Origin: DASWRT01 sp036403035 | GTDB lineage: Bacteria > Pseudomonadota > Alphaproteobacteria > ATCC43930 > CGMCC-115725 | Assembly: GCA_036403035.1 (NCBI GenBank) | Contig: DASWRT010000093.1 | Location: 1-28,144, forward strand | Direction: 5' to 3' | DNA: 28,144 nt | Part shown: positions 1-8,197 of the stretch, piece after piece | How positions within the stretch are numbered: the first letter of the stretch is position 1 | Layout: the number at the start of each line of letters is the position of its first letter | Position numbers and translations under genes: made by a program | Notes under the pieces: generated by a model | Databases searched by the model: none | The model's input: the letters and a program-made list of their open reading frames with translations, nothing else | What the model was told of the DNA's origin: nothing

Positions 1-328
1 GTGCTCACCTGCCCGCTTCCCTCTTCCATTTGCCGCGGCGACCGCGCCGACCACCGGGACGTCCGTCAGTAATCGCGCCATGCGGACGGCGCAATGCCAG
101 CCCCCATCGCCGCACGGGATACCGTCGGCCTCGGTCGTTGACCGATGCCGAGCGGATTTGCTCAAACGCCGCACGGGCTTAACCAACGGCCGATGAGTCA
201 AGCTCAACAGCCGTTGGTGTAAGGCCCTATCTCAGCCGCGACATCGTTGACGGTCCGCCGCGAACGACAATACAGTGATCTTGAAACTTACTATCCATGT
301 TGGCACGCTGCGGTTGAGAGAACCGGCC
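1..328. other. Non-coding left end
   Basis: No credible gene was found in these 328 bases; the short frames here have arginine-rich shadow compositions. The one structure seen is an inverted repeat at 182-218, listed separately. The promoter for the small membrane protein and transporter that follow should lie here, but no clear -35/-10 pair could be picked out. Confidence 0.6.
182..218. repeat. Inverted repeat, 9-bp arms
   Basis: ACCAACGGC at 182-190 is the exact reverse complement of GCCGTTGGT at 210-218, with a 19-nt spacer. Four more bases (CTTA/TAAG) can pair outside it if one G is bulged. There is no T-tract after it, so it is not a typical terminator. An operator or leader hairpin ahead of the 329-1828 gene pair is possible. 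Confidence 0.4.
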
Positions 329-490
329 ATGGATTACGAATTGAACGAGATCTGGGCATACAGCCTCACCTCGTCGACGTGCTTCTACTTGTCCGTCATA
401 GCGGTCGTGCTTTTCGGCAGCATCGCCAGCAGCATGGCGGCCGCGGCGATCGCGGCCGCGGGCGGCGGCGATGCCGGCGGCTTCATGTGA
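329..490 (+). CDS. Small single-pass membrane protein upstream of OFA transporter
   Basis: This 53-aa peptide begins MDYELNEIWAYSL, then has one hydrophobic stretch from about residue 18 to 45, and ends in a Gly-rich tail (GGGDAGGFM). The ATG at 329 was chosen over the longer frame from 275 because a GAGAG element lies just upstream and the sequence turns coherent there. It ends 51 bases before the antiporter start with no terminator between, so the two are probably co-transcribed. I do not recognise a family. Position and topology suggest an accessory peptide of the transporter, which is inference. It could also be a chance frame, though the clean acidic N terminus and membrane helix argue against that. 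Confidence 0.55.
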   Translation: MDYELNEIWAYSLTSSTCFYLSVIAVVLFGSIASSMAAAAIAAAGGGDAGGFM

Positions 491-541
491 GGACAGCGTA
501 GAGAACAAAGAACGCTTGTTGGGAAATTGGGAGAAGACGGA

Positions 542-1828
542 GTGTCCCTATATCAGTCGGGTCAACGGACCCCGGCGGCGACTCGATGGCTGCAACTGCT
601 GTTCGGCATCGTCTGCATGTCGATGATCGCCAACCTGCAATACGGCTGGACGTTCTTCGTGAACCCCATCCAGGAGAAGTTCGGCTGGGATCGCGCGGCG
701 ATCCAGGTCGCCTTCTCGATCTTCATCATCACGGAGACTTGGCTCGTTCCGATCGAGGGATGGTTCGTCGACCGGTACGGGCCGCGCGTCGTCGTGCTGA
801 TCGGCGGCGCGCTCTGCGGCATCGCCTGGGTCATGAACGCCTATGCGACGTCGCTCTTCCTGCTCTATGTCGCGGCAGCCGTCGGCGGGGTCGGCGCGGG
901 CGCGGTGTACGGAACCTGCGTCGGCAATTCGCTGAAATGGTTCCCCGACCGTCGTGGGCTGGCCGCCGGGTTGACGGCGATGGGCTTCGGCGCCGGCTCG
1001 GCGCTCACCGTCATCCCGATCCAGACCATGATCAAGACGAGCGGATACGAGTCCGCGTTCCTGTTCTTCGGCATTGGCCAAGGCATCGTCGTCCTGCTGC
1101 TCGGCCTGTTCCTCGCGGCGCCGCGCCGGGACGAGTTGCCGGGCGCAGCGCCCAAGGTGGCGCAGACCCAGCATCAGTTCACGCCCGGCGAGATGCTGAA
1201 ATCGCCGGTCTTCTGGGTGATGTACGCGATGTTCGTCATGATGGCGGCCGGCGGCCTGATGGCGACGGCGCAGCTCGGCCCCATCGCGAAGGACTTCAAG
1301 GTCGGCGACGTGCCCGTCAGCCTTCTCGGCCTGACCCTGCCGGCCCTGACCTTCGCGGCGACGATCGACCGCGTGCTGAACGGCATCACGCGCCCATTCT
1401 TCGGCTGGGTGTCAGACCATATCGGCCGCGAGAACACGATGTTCGTCGCCTTCGGCCTGGAAGCGGTCGGGATCTGGGCGCTCAGCATCTGGGGGCAGAA
1501 CCCCGTCGCCTTCGTCGTGCTGACCGGACTGGTCTTCTTCGCCTGGGGCGAGATCTATAGCCTGTTCCCGGCGACGTGCGGCGACACGTTCGGCACCAAA
1601 TACGCGGCGACGAACGCCGGCCTCCTGTACACGGCCAAAGGCACCGCGTCGCTGATCGTGCCGTACACCAGCGTGCTCACAAGCTGGACGGGGAGCTGGT
1701 ACGCCGTCTTCATCTCGGCAGCCCTGCTCAACCTGATCGCGGCGCTGATGGCGATCTTCGTCCTGAAGCCGATGCGCTTCTCGCACAAGGCGCAATCGGA
1801 GCGGATGATCCCGTCGGCCGCGCAATAG
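542..1828 (+). CDS. OFA-family MFS antiporter (oxalate/formate type)
   Basis: This is a twelve-helix Major Facilitator Superfamily permease of about 428 aa, the usual size. The N-terminal half has the OFA signature: QYGWTFFVNPIQEKFGW in the first helix/loop, the GWFVDRYGPR loop between helices 2 and 3 (MFS motif A region), and GTCVGNSLKWFPDRRGLAAG in helices 4-5. The second half repeats the pattern with FGWVSDHIGRE. Characterised OFA members such as OxlT exchange oxalate for formate across the inner membrane; the substrate here is inferred from family only, and other small carboxylates are possible. GTG at 542 is preferred because GGGAGAAG sits about 6 bases upstream; a TTG at 527 would add five residues. 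No oxc/frc oxalate genes lie nearby. Confidence 0.85.
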   Translation: MSLYQSGQRTPAATRWLQLLFGIVCMSMIANLQYGWTFFVNPIQEKFGWDRAAIQVAFSIFIITETWLVPIEGWFVDRYGPRVVVLIGGALCGIAWVMNAYATSLFLLYVAAAVGGVGAGAVYGTCVGNSLKWFPDRRGLAAGLTAMGFGAGSALTVIPIQTMIKTSGYESAFLFFGIGQGIVVLLLGLFLAAPRRDELPGAAPKVAQTQHQFTPGEMLKSPVFWVMYAMFVMMAAGGLMATAQLGPIAKDFKVGDVPVSLLGLTLPALTFAATIDRVLNGITRPFFGWVSDHIGRENTMFVAFGLEAVGIWALSIWGQNPVAFVVLTGLVFFAWGEIYSLFPATCGDTFGTKYAATNAGLLYTAKGTASLIVPYTSVLTSWTGSWYAVFISAALLNLIAALMAIFVLKPMRFSHKAQSERMIPSAAQ

Positions 1829-1859
1829 AGGCAGCCGGCGACGGACGGATACCGTCTTT

Positions 1860-1886
1860 GGGCGGCGGCCGGTTCGGCCGCCGCCC
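1860..1886 (+). terminator. GC-rich hairpin after the OFA transporter
   Basis: GGGCGGCGGCC (1860-1870) pairs perfectly with GGCCGCCGCCC (1876-1886) around a 5-nt loop, 31 bases after the transporter stop. The stem is very stable, but the following bases (ATCCGTTCC) are not a clean T-run, so intrinsic termination is likely but not certain. Confidence 0.5.
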
Positions 1887-1983
1887 ATCCGTTCCGCCGT
1901 GCCGATCCTTGACACCGTGCGCCGCGGACACACACAGTTGTCCTGAAACGCGGCATCGCTGAACGGAACCGTCCGCCGGAAGA

Positions 1984-2283
1984 ATGGCCAGTCCGATCCA
2001 CCACGCCCAAGCGACCGAGGAGGCGAAGCGGCTGCGCAAGGAGGCCGGCGCGTGGCTGAAGAACTTGCGCAAGTCGGCCGGCCTGTCGCAGCTCGACCTC
2101 GCGACGCGGCTCGGACTCAAATACTATACGTTCATCTCGCAAATCGAGAACGGGATCGGGCGCGTGCCGTCGAACCTGATGGAGCCCTGGGCCGGTCTGG
2201 TCGGCGTGACGCCGGCCGAATTCGCGAAACGGCTCCTGAGCTTCTATGATCCGCAAACCTACAGGCTGCTGTTCGACGAATGA
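1984..2283 (+). CDS. XRE-family helix-turn-helix regulator
   Basis: This 99-aa protein is a single Cro/C1-type DNA-binding domain. After a basic lead helix (about residues 11-28), the HTH covers roughly residues 25-80, with LRKSAGLSQLDLATRLGLKYYTFISQIENG as the core: helix 2 is QLDLATRLG and recognition helix 3 is KYYTFISQIENG. A GGAAG element lies just before the ATG. The stop codon overlaps the next gene's ATG in an ATGA, so translation of the pair is probably coupled. Its target is unknown; small XRE proteins of this sort often control their own operon, so the 1890-1983 region is the first place to look for an operator. Confidence 0.85.
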   Translation: MASPIHHAQATEEAKRLRKEAGAWLKNLRKSAGLSQLDLATRLGLKYYTFISQIENGIGRVPSNLMEPWAGLVGVTPAEFAKRLLSFYDPQTYRLLFDE

Positions 2284-2783
2284 GCAACGTCATCTCCTTC
2301 CCTGCCTCGGCACGCCGCGCCCGGCCGAGAGCGGACCGGGGACGGTGGAGTGCGGCGGAACTCGCCGAACTGATACGGCTTTTCGGGGCGTGCAGCAGGG
2401 GATGCGGCGGCGCGGCGACGTTCGAGACCGGCCAGACGGACATGGGCGATCCGCAATTCTACGTCGTCGGGACCGGACCTGACCTGCCCTGCATCGCCTT
2501 CGCGTCGCGGATCGGGACGAGCGGCGGCCACATCCGCTACCTCGTGCAGGACGGAAGCGGCGAGGTCATCGCCGAAGGTGAGACCGCCGCGGCTGCAATA
2601 GACATCGCGGTCTCGACGCTGGCGTCGCGAAACCGGCTGCGCCGGATCATGGCTTACCTCGTGCGCTCGATCGCAATGTTTCTGCCCTGCGGGATCGCGC
2701 GCGAGGCGGGATGGCTCGACGACTTCTGGATCGAGATCGCCGACAATCCGCTGATCGAGACGCTGATCGGGTATGCCGCTTAG
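2280..2783 (+). CDS. Hypothetical partner of the XRE regulator
   Basis: This 167-aa protein starts inside the stop codon of the XRE gene (ATGA, 4-bp overlap). It begins MSNVISFPASARR and has a WSAAELAEL segment (about residues 23-31). A middle part looks like a small beta-rich domain (GDPQFYVVGTGPDLPCIAFASRI, split about residues 56-78), and an amphipathic C-terminal third runs from about residue 110. I recall the ISFP opening and the 'WSxAELAEL' segment in alphaproteobacterial proteins beside XRE genes, but no function is established that I can name. There is no signal peptide and no catalytic motif. The overlap suggests the two proteins are made together and may act together. Confidence 0.75.
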   Translation: MSNVISFPASARRARPRADRGRWSAAELAELIRLFGACSRGCGGAATFETGQTDMGDPQFYVVGTGPDLPCIAFASRIGTSGGHIRYLVQDGSGEVIAEGETAAAAIDIAVSTLASRNRLRRIMAYLVRSIAMFLPCGIAREAGWLDDFWIEIADNPLIETLIGYAA

Positions 2784-2884
2784 AGCCTCCGCCGAGACCC
2801 CAACCGGCTGAACGACAGAGGGAGTAACTCCAGTTGTTCGAGCGTTAGGGCGAGGATCACCGGCCCGATACGGGATGCGCGCGC

Positions 2885-3325
2885 ATGTCACCCCTCAGCC
2901 TGCTCCTCAACGTGCTCTGGATCGTGTTCGGCGGCTGGTGGATGGCCGCCGGCTGGGTTATCGCCGGGGCGATCATGGCGATCACGATCATCGGCCTGCC
3001 GTGGAGCTTCGCGGCGTTCCGCATCGCGCTCTACACCCTGCTGCCGTTCGGCCAGACGGTCGTGCCGCGCGATGTCGTCGAGGGCGACGGCGGCGGACCG
3101 GGCGTGTTCAGCCTTCTCGGCAACCTGATCTGGCTCGTGCTCGCCGGCTGGTGGCTGGCGCTGGCCCACATCGCGACCGCGATCGGCCTCGCCGTGACGA
3201 TCATCGGCATTCCGTTCGCCTGGGCGCACCTCAAGCTCGCCGGCCTCGCCCTGTGGCCGCTCGGCCGCGTCGTCGTGCCGGCGGAGGAAGCGGAACGGCT
3301 GCGACGACTCGGCCGCGCGTGGTAA
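2885..3325 (+). CDS. YccF-family inner membrane protein
   Basis: This 146-aa integral membrane protein is built from two tandem copies of the YccF (DUF307) unit. Copy 1 (about residues 3-60) has LLNVLWIVFGGWWMAAGW and ITIIGLPWSFAAFRIA; copy 2 (about residues 75-130) has LGNLIWLVLAGWWLALAH and VTIIGIPFAWAHLKLA. Each is followed by a PFG/PLG-V-VP motif. This internal duplication and length match E. coli YccF (about 148 aa). The function of the family is not established. It stands alone, with about 100 bases before it that contain a tiny GGAGT-A-ACTCC palindrome at 2821-2831. Confidence 0.9.
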   Translation: MSPLSLLLNVLWIVFGGWWMAAGWVIAGAIMAITIIGLPWSFAAFRIALYTLLPFGQTVVPRDVVEGDGGGPGVFSLLGNLIWLVLAGWWLALAHIATAIGLAVTIIGIPFAWAHLKLAGLALWPLGRVVVPAEEAERLRRLGRAW

Positions 3326-3423
3326 TAGCGGGCGGCGACGGCGGCGGCTGACGGCACGGCACGATCCCGGTACAGTTCGGCGCCCGCCCATCCATCGTTC
3401 ACCCCACCGCAACCTAGCCCGCC

Positions 3424-4584
3424 ATGCACCTCGCCGACCTGCCGACCCCTTCGCTGATCCTCGACCGGCGCAAGCTCGCCGCCAATCTCGCGACGATGGA
3501 CGAGCGGGTGCAGCGGCATCCCGGCGTCGGCTTCCGGCCGCACCTCAAGACGGCGAAATCGGCCGATGTGGCGCGGCTCGCGGTGGCGGGCCATGCCGGG
3601 GGCATCACCGTGTCGACGGTCGCCGAAGCCGAGTATTTCGCCGATCACGGCTTCCGCGACCTGCTCTACGCCGTCGCGATCGTGCCGGCGAAGCTGCCGC
3701 GGATCGCGGCGCTGATGCGGCGGACGGGCGTCGCCATCCTGCTGCTCGTCGACTCGGTCGAGGCGGCGCGGGCGGTGGCGGAGGCGGGCGAGGCGCTGAG
3801 CACGGGCTTCGCCGCGCTGATCGAGATCGACACGGGCGAGCACCGTGCCGGTGTCGCCCCGGACTCCCCGGCGCTCGTCGAGATCGGCCGGGCGCTGCAC
3901 CGCCCGCCCTTTGCGAGCCTGCGCGGCGTGATGACCCATGCCGGCCATTCCTACGGATGCCGGTCGGTCGAGGCGATCGCCGACGTCGCGGAGGCGGAGC
4001 GCGCCGGCACCGTGCGCGCGGCGGAGCGGCTGCGCTCGGCCGGGCTGCCGGCTCCGGTGGTCAGCGTCGGCTCGACGCCGACCGCGCTGCATGCGCGGCG
4101 GCTGGACGGCGTCACCGAAATCCGTGCCGGCGTCTACATGTTCGGCGACATGTTCCAGAGCGCGATCGGCTCCTGCGCCGTCGACGACCTCGCAGTGTCG
4201 GTCCTGGCCAGCGTCACCGGCCACAACCGCGAGACGGGGCACCTGCTGATCGATGCCGGCGGGCTCGCGCTGTCGAAGGACCGCAGCACCGCCGACGCGC
4301 CGCCGCCGCACGACGTCGGGTACGGGCTGGTCGTCCGCGAGGACGGGACGCGCTTCCCCGGCGGCGACCTCGTCGTCGCGCGCGCCTACCAGGAGCACGG
4401 CGTCGTCCGGCCCGCCGGAGCCGCCGGATCGCCGCCGATTCCGTTCGGCGAACTGCCGATCGGAGAGCGCGTGCGCGTGCTGCCGAACCATGTCTGCATG
4501 ACCGCCGCGATGTATGACCGCTACCACGTCGTCGACGGCGGGACCTGCATCGTCGCCGAGTGGACTCGCACCAACGGCTGGTGA
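3424..4584 (+). CDS. DSD1-family PLP enzyme (D-threonine aldolase / D-serine dehydratase-like)
   Basis: This 386-aa protein has a fold-type III alanine-racemase N-terminal barrel and a D-serine-dehydratase-like C-terminal domain. The Schiff-base lysine is K42 in RPHLKTAKS. Downstream barrel strands include LIEIDTGEHRAG, GVMTHAGHSYG, SVGSTPT and EIRAGVYMFGD, the last of which lies at the phosphate-binding end. The metal site of this family (His-x-Cys) is present as H356 and C358 in PNHVC. Family members cleave D-3-hydroxy amino acids such as D-threonine or dehydrate D-serine, with a divalent metal; which one applies here cannot be told by eye. It is convergent with the metallohydrolase gene (47 bp between stops). 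No strong Shine-Dalgarno is seen before the ATG. Confidence 0.85.
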   Translation: MHLADLPTPSLILDRRKLAANLATMDERVQRHPGVGFRPHLKTAKSADVARLAVAGHAGGITVSTVAEAEYFADHGFRDLLYAVAIVPAKLPRIAALMRRTGVAILLLVDSVEAARAVAEAGEALSTGFAALIEIDTGEHRAGVAPDSPALVEIGRALHRPPFASLRGVMTHAGHSYGCRSVEAIADVAEAERAGTVRAAERLRSAGLPAPVVSVGSTPTALHARRLDGVTEIRAGVYMFGDMFQSAIGSCAVDDLAVSVLASVTGHNRETGHLLIDAGGLALSKDRSTADAPPPHDVGYGLVVREDGTRFPGGDLVVARAYQEHGVVRPAGAAGSPPIPFGELPIGERVRVLPNHVCMTAAMYDRYHVVDGGTCIVAEWTRTNGW

Positions 4585-4631
4585 CGTGCGGCCGGCGGCG
4601 CCGCGCGCCCGCGGCGGTGAAAGATCGTCCT

Positions 4632-5669
4632 TTACGCGCCGCGCGCCGGGATCGGGAGCGTTTCGCCGAAACCGGGAACGATGAAACGGCTCTCCGGGAT
4701 TCCGTGCCGCGCGAGCGCCGTCCGCAGGTCCGCCGCCGGGGCGTCGATCGCCTCGTCGGTCAACTGGAACGTCCCGAAATGGATGCCGATGCTGACCCGC
4801 GCGGCGAGGTCGAGATGCGCGCGCGCCGCATCGTCCGGGTTCATGTGCTGCGCCTTCATGAACCAGCGCGGCTCGTAGGCGCCGATCGGCAGCAGCGCGA
4901 GGCCGGGCGGCCCGAGCCGCTCCCGGATTGAGGCGAAGTGCGCCGGCGCGTAGCCGGTGTCACCCGCGAAGTAGACGCGCCTCCCGTCCGGCATCGCGAC
5001 GGCGAAGCCGCCCCACAGGGTCCGGCGCCGGTCGATCACCCAGCGCCCCGACCAGTGCTGCGCCGGCACGAACGTCGCGACGGCGGTGGCAGCGCCCGCG
5101 GCACCGGCGGGCGGCAGCGGCGCCGTTTCCCACCAGTCCAGATCGACGCAGCGCGCGAACCCCTGGCGCCGCAGATACGCCCCGTTGCCGAGCCCGGTCA
5201 GGATCAGCGGGTCGTCGCGGTCGCGCAGCCGGCGCAGGCTCGGCAGATCCATGTGGTCGTAATGGTTGTGGCTCAGCAGCACGGCATGGATCGGCGGCAA
5301 GGCGGCGATCGGCAGACCCGGCGCGCGCACGCGCCGCGGCCCGCCGATATGCGGGAACGGCCCGATCCGCTCGGCGAAGACGGGATCGGTGAGGATGTTG
5401 ATGCCGGCGGCGCGCAGCAGCAAGGTCGCCTGGCCGATATAGGTGACGGTCGCGTCGCCGGCGGCGCCGAAGGACGGATAGCGCCGGTTCTCGACCCGAT
5501 CCGGCCAAGCGTGCCGCTTCCCGGTTCGCCGCCATCGGACGAAGTCGGCGAGACGCTTGTCCGTATCGACGCCGGGGTTGAAGAACCGCTTCCCGTCGAA
5601 ATGGTCGGAGGGCGCGGGCGCCCGCCGCATCCCGCCGTCCATGCCGGTGGCATCCGAAACCGTCGTCAC
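4632..5669 (-). CDS. UlaG/NAPE-PLD-like metallo-beta-lactamase-fold hydrolase
   Basis: This 345-aa cytoplasmic protein has the HFDGKRFFNP opening (residues 23-32) typical of NAPE-PLD-like bacterial hydrolases. The metal-binding motif is SHNHYDH (H134, H136, D138, H139). Further ligands are probably the His in VPAQHWSGR, the Asp in YFAGDTGY and the His in IGIHFGTFQL. NAPE-PLD cleaves N-acylphosphatidylethanolamine and UlaG opens a sugar lactone, so phosphodiester or lactone hydrolysis is likely; the substrate is unknown. The start is a GTG at 5667-5669 with GGGAG eight bases upstream. It lies 52 bases behind the enolase-superfamily gene on the same strand, so the two probably form an operon. 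Confidence 0.85.
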   Translation of the reverse strand: MTTVSDATGMDGGMRRAPAPSDHFDGKRFFNPGVDTDKRLADFVRWRRTGKRHAWPDRVENRRYPSFGAAGDATVTYIGQATLLLRAAGINILTDPVFAERIGPFPHIGGPRRVRAPGLPIAALPPIHAVLLSHNHYDHMDLPSLRRLRDRDDPLILTGLGNGAYLRRQGFARCVDLDWWETAPLPPAGAAGAATAVATFVPAQHWSGRWVIDRRRTLWGGFAVAMPDGRRVYFAGDTGYAPAHFASIRERLGPPGLALLPIGAYEPRWFMKAQHMNPDDAARAHLDLAARVSIGIHFGTFQLTDEAIDAPAADLRTALARHGIPESRFIVPGFGETLPIPARGA

Positions 5670-5721
5670 AGGATCTGCTCCCTTTGTCGTCCGGGCCGGA
5701 CGCGGAAAGGAAGGGAATGTG

Positions 5722-6816
5722 TTACCCGGCCCGCAGGCTTTCCAGCCCCGCCCAGTCGAACTCGATGCCGTGGCCCGGACGGTCGGGCGCCAGCGCGCAG
5801 CCCTCCTCGATGACGAGCGGGGCGGCGATGAAGCGGTCGAGCCCGAAGCCGTGCACCTCCAGATAGGACCGGTTCGGGGCGGCGGCGAGCAGATGGACCG
5901 TGAGGTCGTGGACGCCGTGCGAGGTCAGCGGCAGGTTGTACGCCTCGGCGAGGTGCGCGACCTTCATGAAGACGGTGACGCCGCCGCAGTTCGTCACGTC
6001 CGGCTCCGGGTAGGTGACGCCGCCCGCCGCGATCATCTGCTTGAACTCGTAAAGCGTGTGCAGGTTCTCGCCGGTCGCGATCGGCAGCCCGCCCTCGCGG
6101 ACGATGCGGGCATGGCCGGCGACGTCGTCGGGGATCGTCGGCTCCTCCAGCCAGACCAGATCGAACGCGCTCAGCGCGCGGGCGCCGCGGATCGCCTCGT
6201 CGACGCTCCAGCGCATGTTGGCGTCGGCCATCAGCGGGAAGTCGGGGCCGAGATGGTCGCGCATCGCGCGGACGCGCTCGACGTCCTCGGAGAGACGCTG
6301 CCGGCCGACCTTCATCTTGATCGCGCGGAAGCCCTTGGCGAGGTTGTCGTCGGTCTGGCGCAGCAGCCGGTCGAGCGGAAATTGCAGGTCGATGCCGCCG
6401 GCATAGCACGGCACGCGCGGGTCGAAGCCGCCGAGCAGCCGCCACAACGGCAAGCCCTGGCGCCGCGCCTTGAGGTCCCACAGCGCGATGTCGACCGCGG
6501 AGATCGCCGAACTGACGGGGCCGCCGCGCCCGCCATAGTGGAGCGCCCACCACATCGCCTGCCACACCGCCTCGATCCGGTCGGCCTCCCGCCCGCCGAG
6601 CAGCGGCTTGAGGTAGAGATCGATCAGCGCATGCACCGCCGCGCCGCCGGCGCCGACCGTATAGGTGTAGCCGACGCCCTCGGCGCCGTCGCTGTCCCGG
6701 ACGCGCGCCGCGATCAGCTCGAAATGCGTGATCGTGCCGTGCGTGCTGTCGGAGAGCGGGACGGGCAGCGGAATGCGATACAGATCGGATCGAAGCGAGG
6801 CGATGGTCGTGGTCAT
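5722..6816 (-). CDS. Mandelate racemase/muconate lactonizing enzyme family protein
   Basis: This 364-aa enolase-superfamily enzyme has an N-terminal capping domain (about residues 1-125) and a TIM barrel. Catalytic residues visible are the K167-x-K169 pair in IKMKVG, the metal ligands D198 (MADAN), E224 (WLEEP) and E250 (TGEN), and H300 in TSHGVHD, which would pair with D273 in PDVTN. This Lys/His arrangement is the mandelate racemase subgroup, whose members mostly dehydrate or epimerise sugar acids. YTYTVGAGG in the cap recalls talarate/galactarate dehydratase-type proteins, but the substrate is not certain. GAGG lies eight bases before the ATG. The metallohydrolase gene follows and may act on a lactone or ester from the same pathway (inference). 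Confidence 0.88.
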   Translation of the reverse strand: MTTTIASLRSDLYRIPLPVPLSDSTHGTITHFELIAARVRDSDGAEGVGYTYTVGAGGAAVHALIDLYLKPLLGGREADRIEAVWQAMWWALHYGGRGGPVSSAISAVDIALWDLKARRQGLPLWRLLGGFDPRVPCYAGGIDLQFPLDRLLRQTDDNLAKGFRAIKMKVGRQRLSEDVERVRAMRDHLGPDFPLMADANMRWSVDEAIRGARALSAFDLVWLEEPTIPDDVAGHARIVREGGLPIATGENLHTLYEFKQMIAAGGVTYPEPDVTNCGGVTVFMKVAHLAEAYNLPLTSHGVHDLTVHLLAAAPNRSYLEVHGFGLDRFIAAPLVIEEGCALAPDRPGHGIEFDWAGLESLRAG

Positions 6817-6991
6817 GTTCGTTCCCTCTACGTCCGGCAGTTCTCACCGGTTAGGCATGCGCCGTTACGGCAAGACGATGTCTGGAGCCTACCCGCAGTA
6901 GGCTCCGAGCCAAGCCGCACGAACATACGCCTGGGAACGATGGAAGCGACCTGAATGAAACGGCGCATCGCGCCAGCGCCGCAGGTTCGCG

Positions 6992-7032
6992 ACGGCAGTG
7001 CCGGCGGCGGGGAACGCTCGCCGCCCTGCCGT
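6992..7032 (-). terminator. Possible hairpin downstream of first sigma gene
   Basis: ACGGCAG (6992-6998) pairs with CTGCCGT (7026-7032) and GGCGGCG (7003-7009) with CGCCGCC (7019-7025), with a 4-nt bulge on one side. It lies 45 bases past the sigma stop. There is no T-run, so the terminator call is weak. Confidence 0.3.
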
Positions 7033-7076
7033 GCTGCCGCTGCCTGCCCGCTTGCTATCTACCCGCCTGTTGCTGG

Positions 7077-7589
7077 CTAAGCCGCGACGAGCCGGTCGCC
7101 GTCCTCGGCGTGCATCCCCATGTGGCGGCGCAACGCCTCGCGCGCCCGCGACAGGCGCGAGCGGACGGTGCCGACCGGCACGTCTAGGATCTCCGCCACC
7201 TGCTCGTAGCGCAGCCCTTCGAGGCCGACGAGCAGGACGACCTGCCGCTGCTCCTCCGGCAGGCGCGCAAGAGCCCGGTCGAGGTCGCGAAGTTCGAGCG
7301 AGGCGGTCTGCACGGCCGGAGACGAGAGCCGCTGCGCCATGTCCTCCACGGGGGACGACATACCCTCGCGCACTGCGCTGCGGATCCGGTTGACATGCTG
7401 ATTGTGAAGCATGGTGAACAGCCAGGCGCGCAGGTCGGTGCCGGGCTTCCAGAGATGCGCCTTGCTGAGCGCGCGGCACAGGCAGTCCTGGACAAGATCG
7501 TCGGCACGGCTGGCATCTCGCGTCAGCGCCCGAGCGTAGCGCCGCAGTCTGGGAATTTCCCGCTCAAGCAAGACACCGAAATCGTCCAT
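7077..7589 (-). CDS. ECF sigma factor, copy 1
   Basis: This 170-aa sigma-70-family factor has region 2 at about residues 10-75 (RRYARALTRDASRADDLVQD, then LRAWLFTMLHNQHVN) and region 4 at about residues 108-160 (LPEEQRQVVLLVGLEGLRYEQVAEIL and VGTVRSRLSRAREALRR). The start MDDFGVLLE at 7589 was chosen over the frame start at 7718 because GGGGAG lies five bases before this ATG and the upstream sequence is AT-rich and conserved as DNA in the second sigma copy. It resembles the alphaproteobacterial EcfG/general-stress type more than iron or heat ECFs, but no NepR anti-sigma or PhyR gene is in the window. It is closely similar to the product of 14940-15521. Confidence 0.9.
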   Translation of the reverse strand: MDDFGVLLEREIPRLRRYARALTRDASRADDLVQDCLCRALSKAHLWKPGTDLRAWLFTMLHNQHVNRIRSAVREGMSSPVEDMAQRLSSPAVQTASLELRDLDRALARLPEEQRQVVLLVGLEGLRYEQVAEILDVPVGTVRSRLSRAREALRRHMGMHAEDGDRLVAA

Positions 7590-8197
7590 CGATTCTCCCC
7601 TTGTCTTTCGCGCCTTGGTAGGCGCGCCTCTATTGCCGAGGAGAATAAAAGAACAATGTAACCCCCGTATGACCGCGGGAGTAGACAATCGTAAAAAAAT
7701 GTAAATCAAACGACACAAGATAATTTCTGCGGAAATCCTTCCAAAATTCCGCGATTTTACTTATACACGAATTTCACAATTTGCGATTCTACCGATAGTC
7801 GATTTTTATACCGAATGCGATCATCGCAAAGGGACAACGAACGCATTTGCGCCTGCACCAACCCGCGCGGAGCGGACATCTACCGCCGCCGCGCGGGAGA
7901 GATCGCGGCTCGTATGTCGAACAGTCAACCGATCCGTCTCGGTCTGTGCCGATACGGGGGGCATGACGCTTCGTAGCGCGGATTGCAATCGAGCGTGGAA
8001 ACGGCGAGCCCGCCGCGTTCCGCGGTCCACCTTTCCTCGCCTGCGGGAAAGGACACAGTGGGGGGCACGCCGAAAGGCGCGGCGTGAGCCCGAACAGCGA
8101 AGAGCGCGCCGCTGTCGCGGAGGGTTACCGGACGTCTCAGGCCCGAGCGGCGGTTGGGTATCGTGCGGCCGGACAGCGCCGCACGACCCCGTCCGTT
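7590..8197. other. Long intergenic region, AT-rich in part
   Basis: There are 608 bases between the first sigma gene and msrA, both on the minus strand. From about 7650 to 7830 the DNA is much richer in A+T than the rest of the window and holds the conserved 49-nt element. From about 7830 to 8197 it returns to high GC; the frames there are arginine-rich shadows and no gene is supported. A small RNA in the AT-rich part cannot be excluded. Confidence 0.5.
7656..7704 (-). promoter_or_regulatory. Conserved 49-nt element upstream of sigma copy 1
   Basis: Read on the minus strand, the element begins TTACATT, has TTTAC at element positions 10-14, CATAC at 34-38 and GGTTACAT at 42-49. The same blocks occur with identical spacing upstream of the second sigma gene (15608-15656), while the sequence between them differs. 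It ends 66 nt before the start codon. It is probably the shared promoter and/or operator of the paralogues; which block is the -35 or -10 is not resolved. Confidence 0.6.

Noticed and set aside
5557..6954. A 465-aa plus-strand frame opposite the enolase-superfamily gene
   Set aside because: It is antisense to a protein with all catalytic residues intact and shows typical shadow composition.
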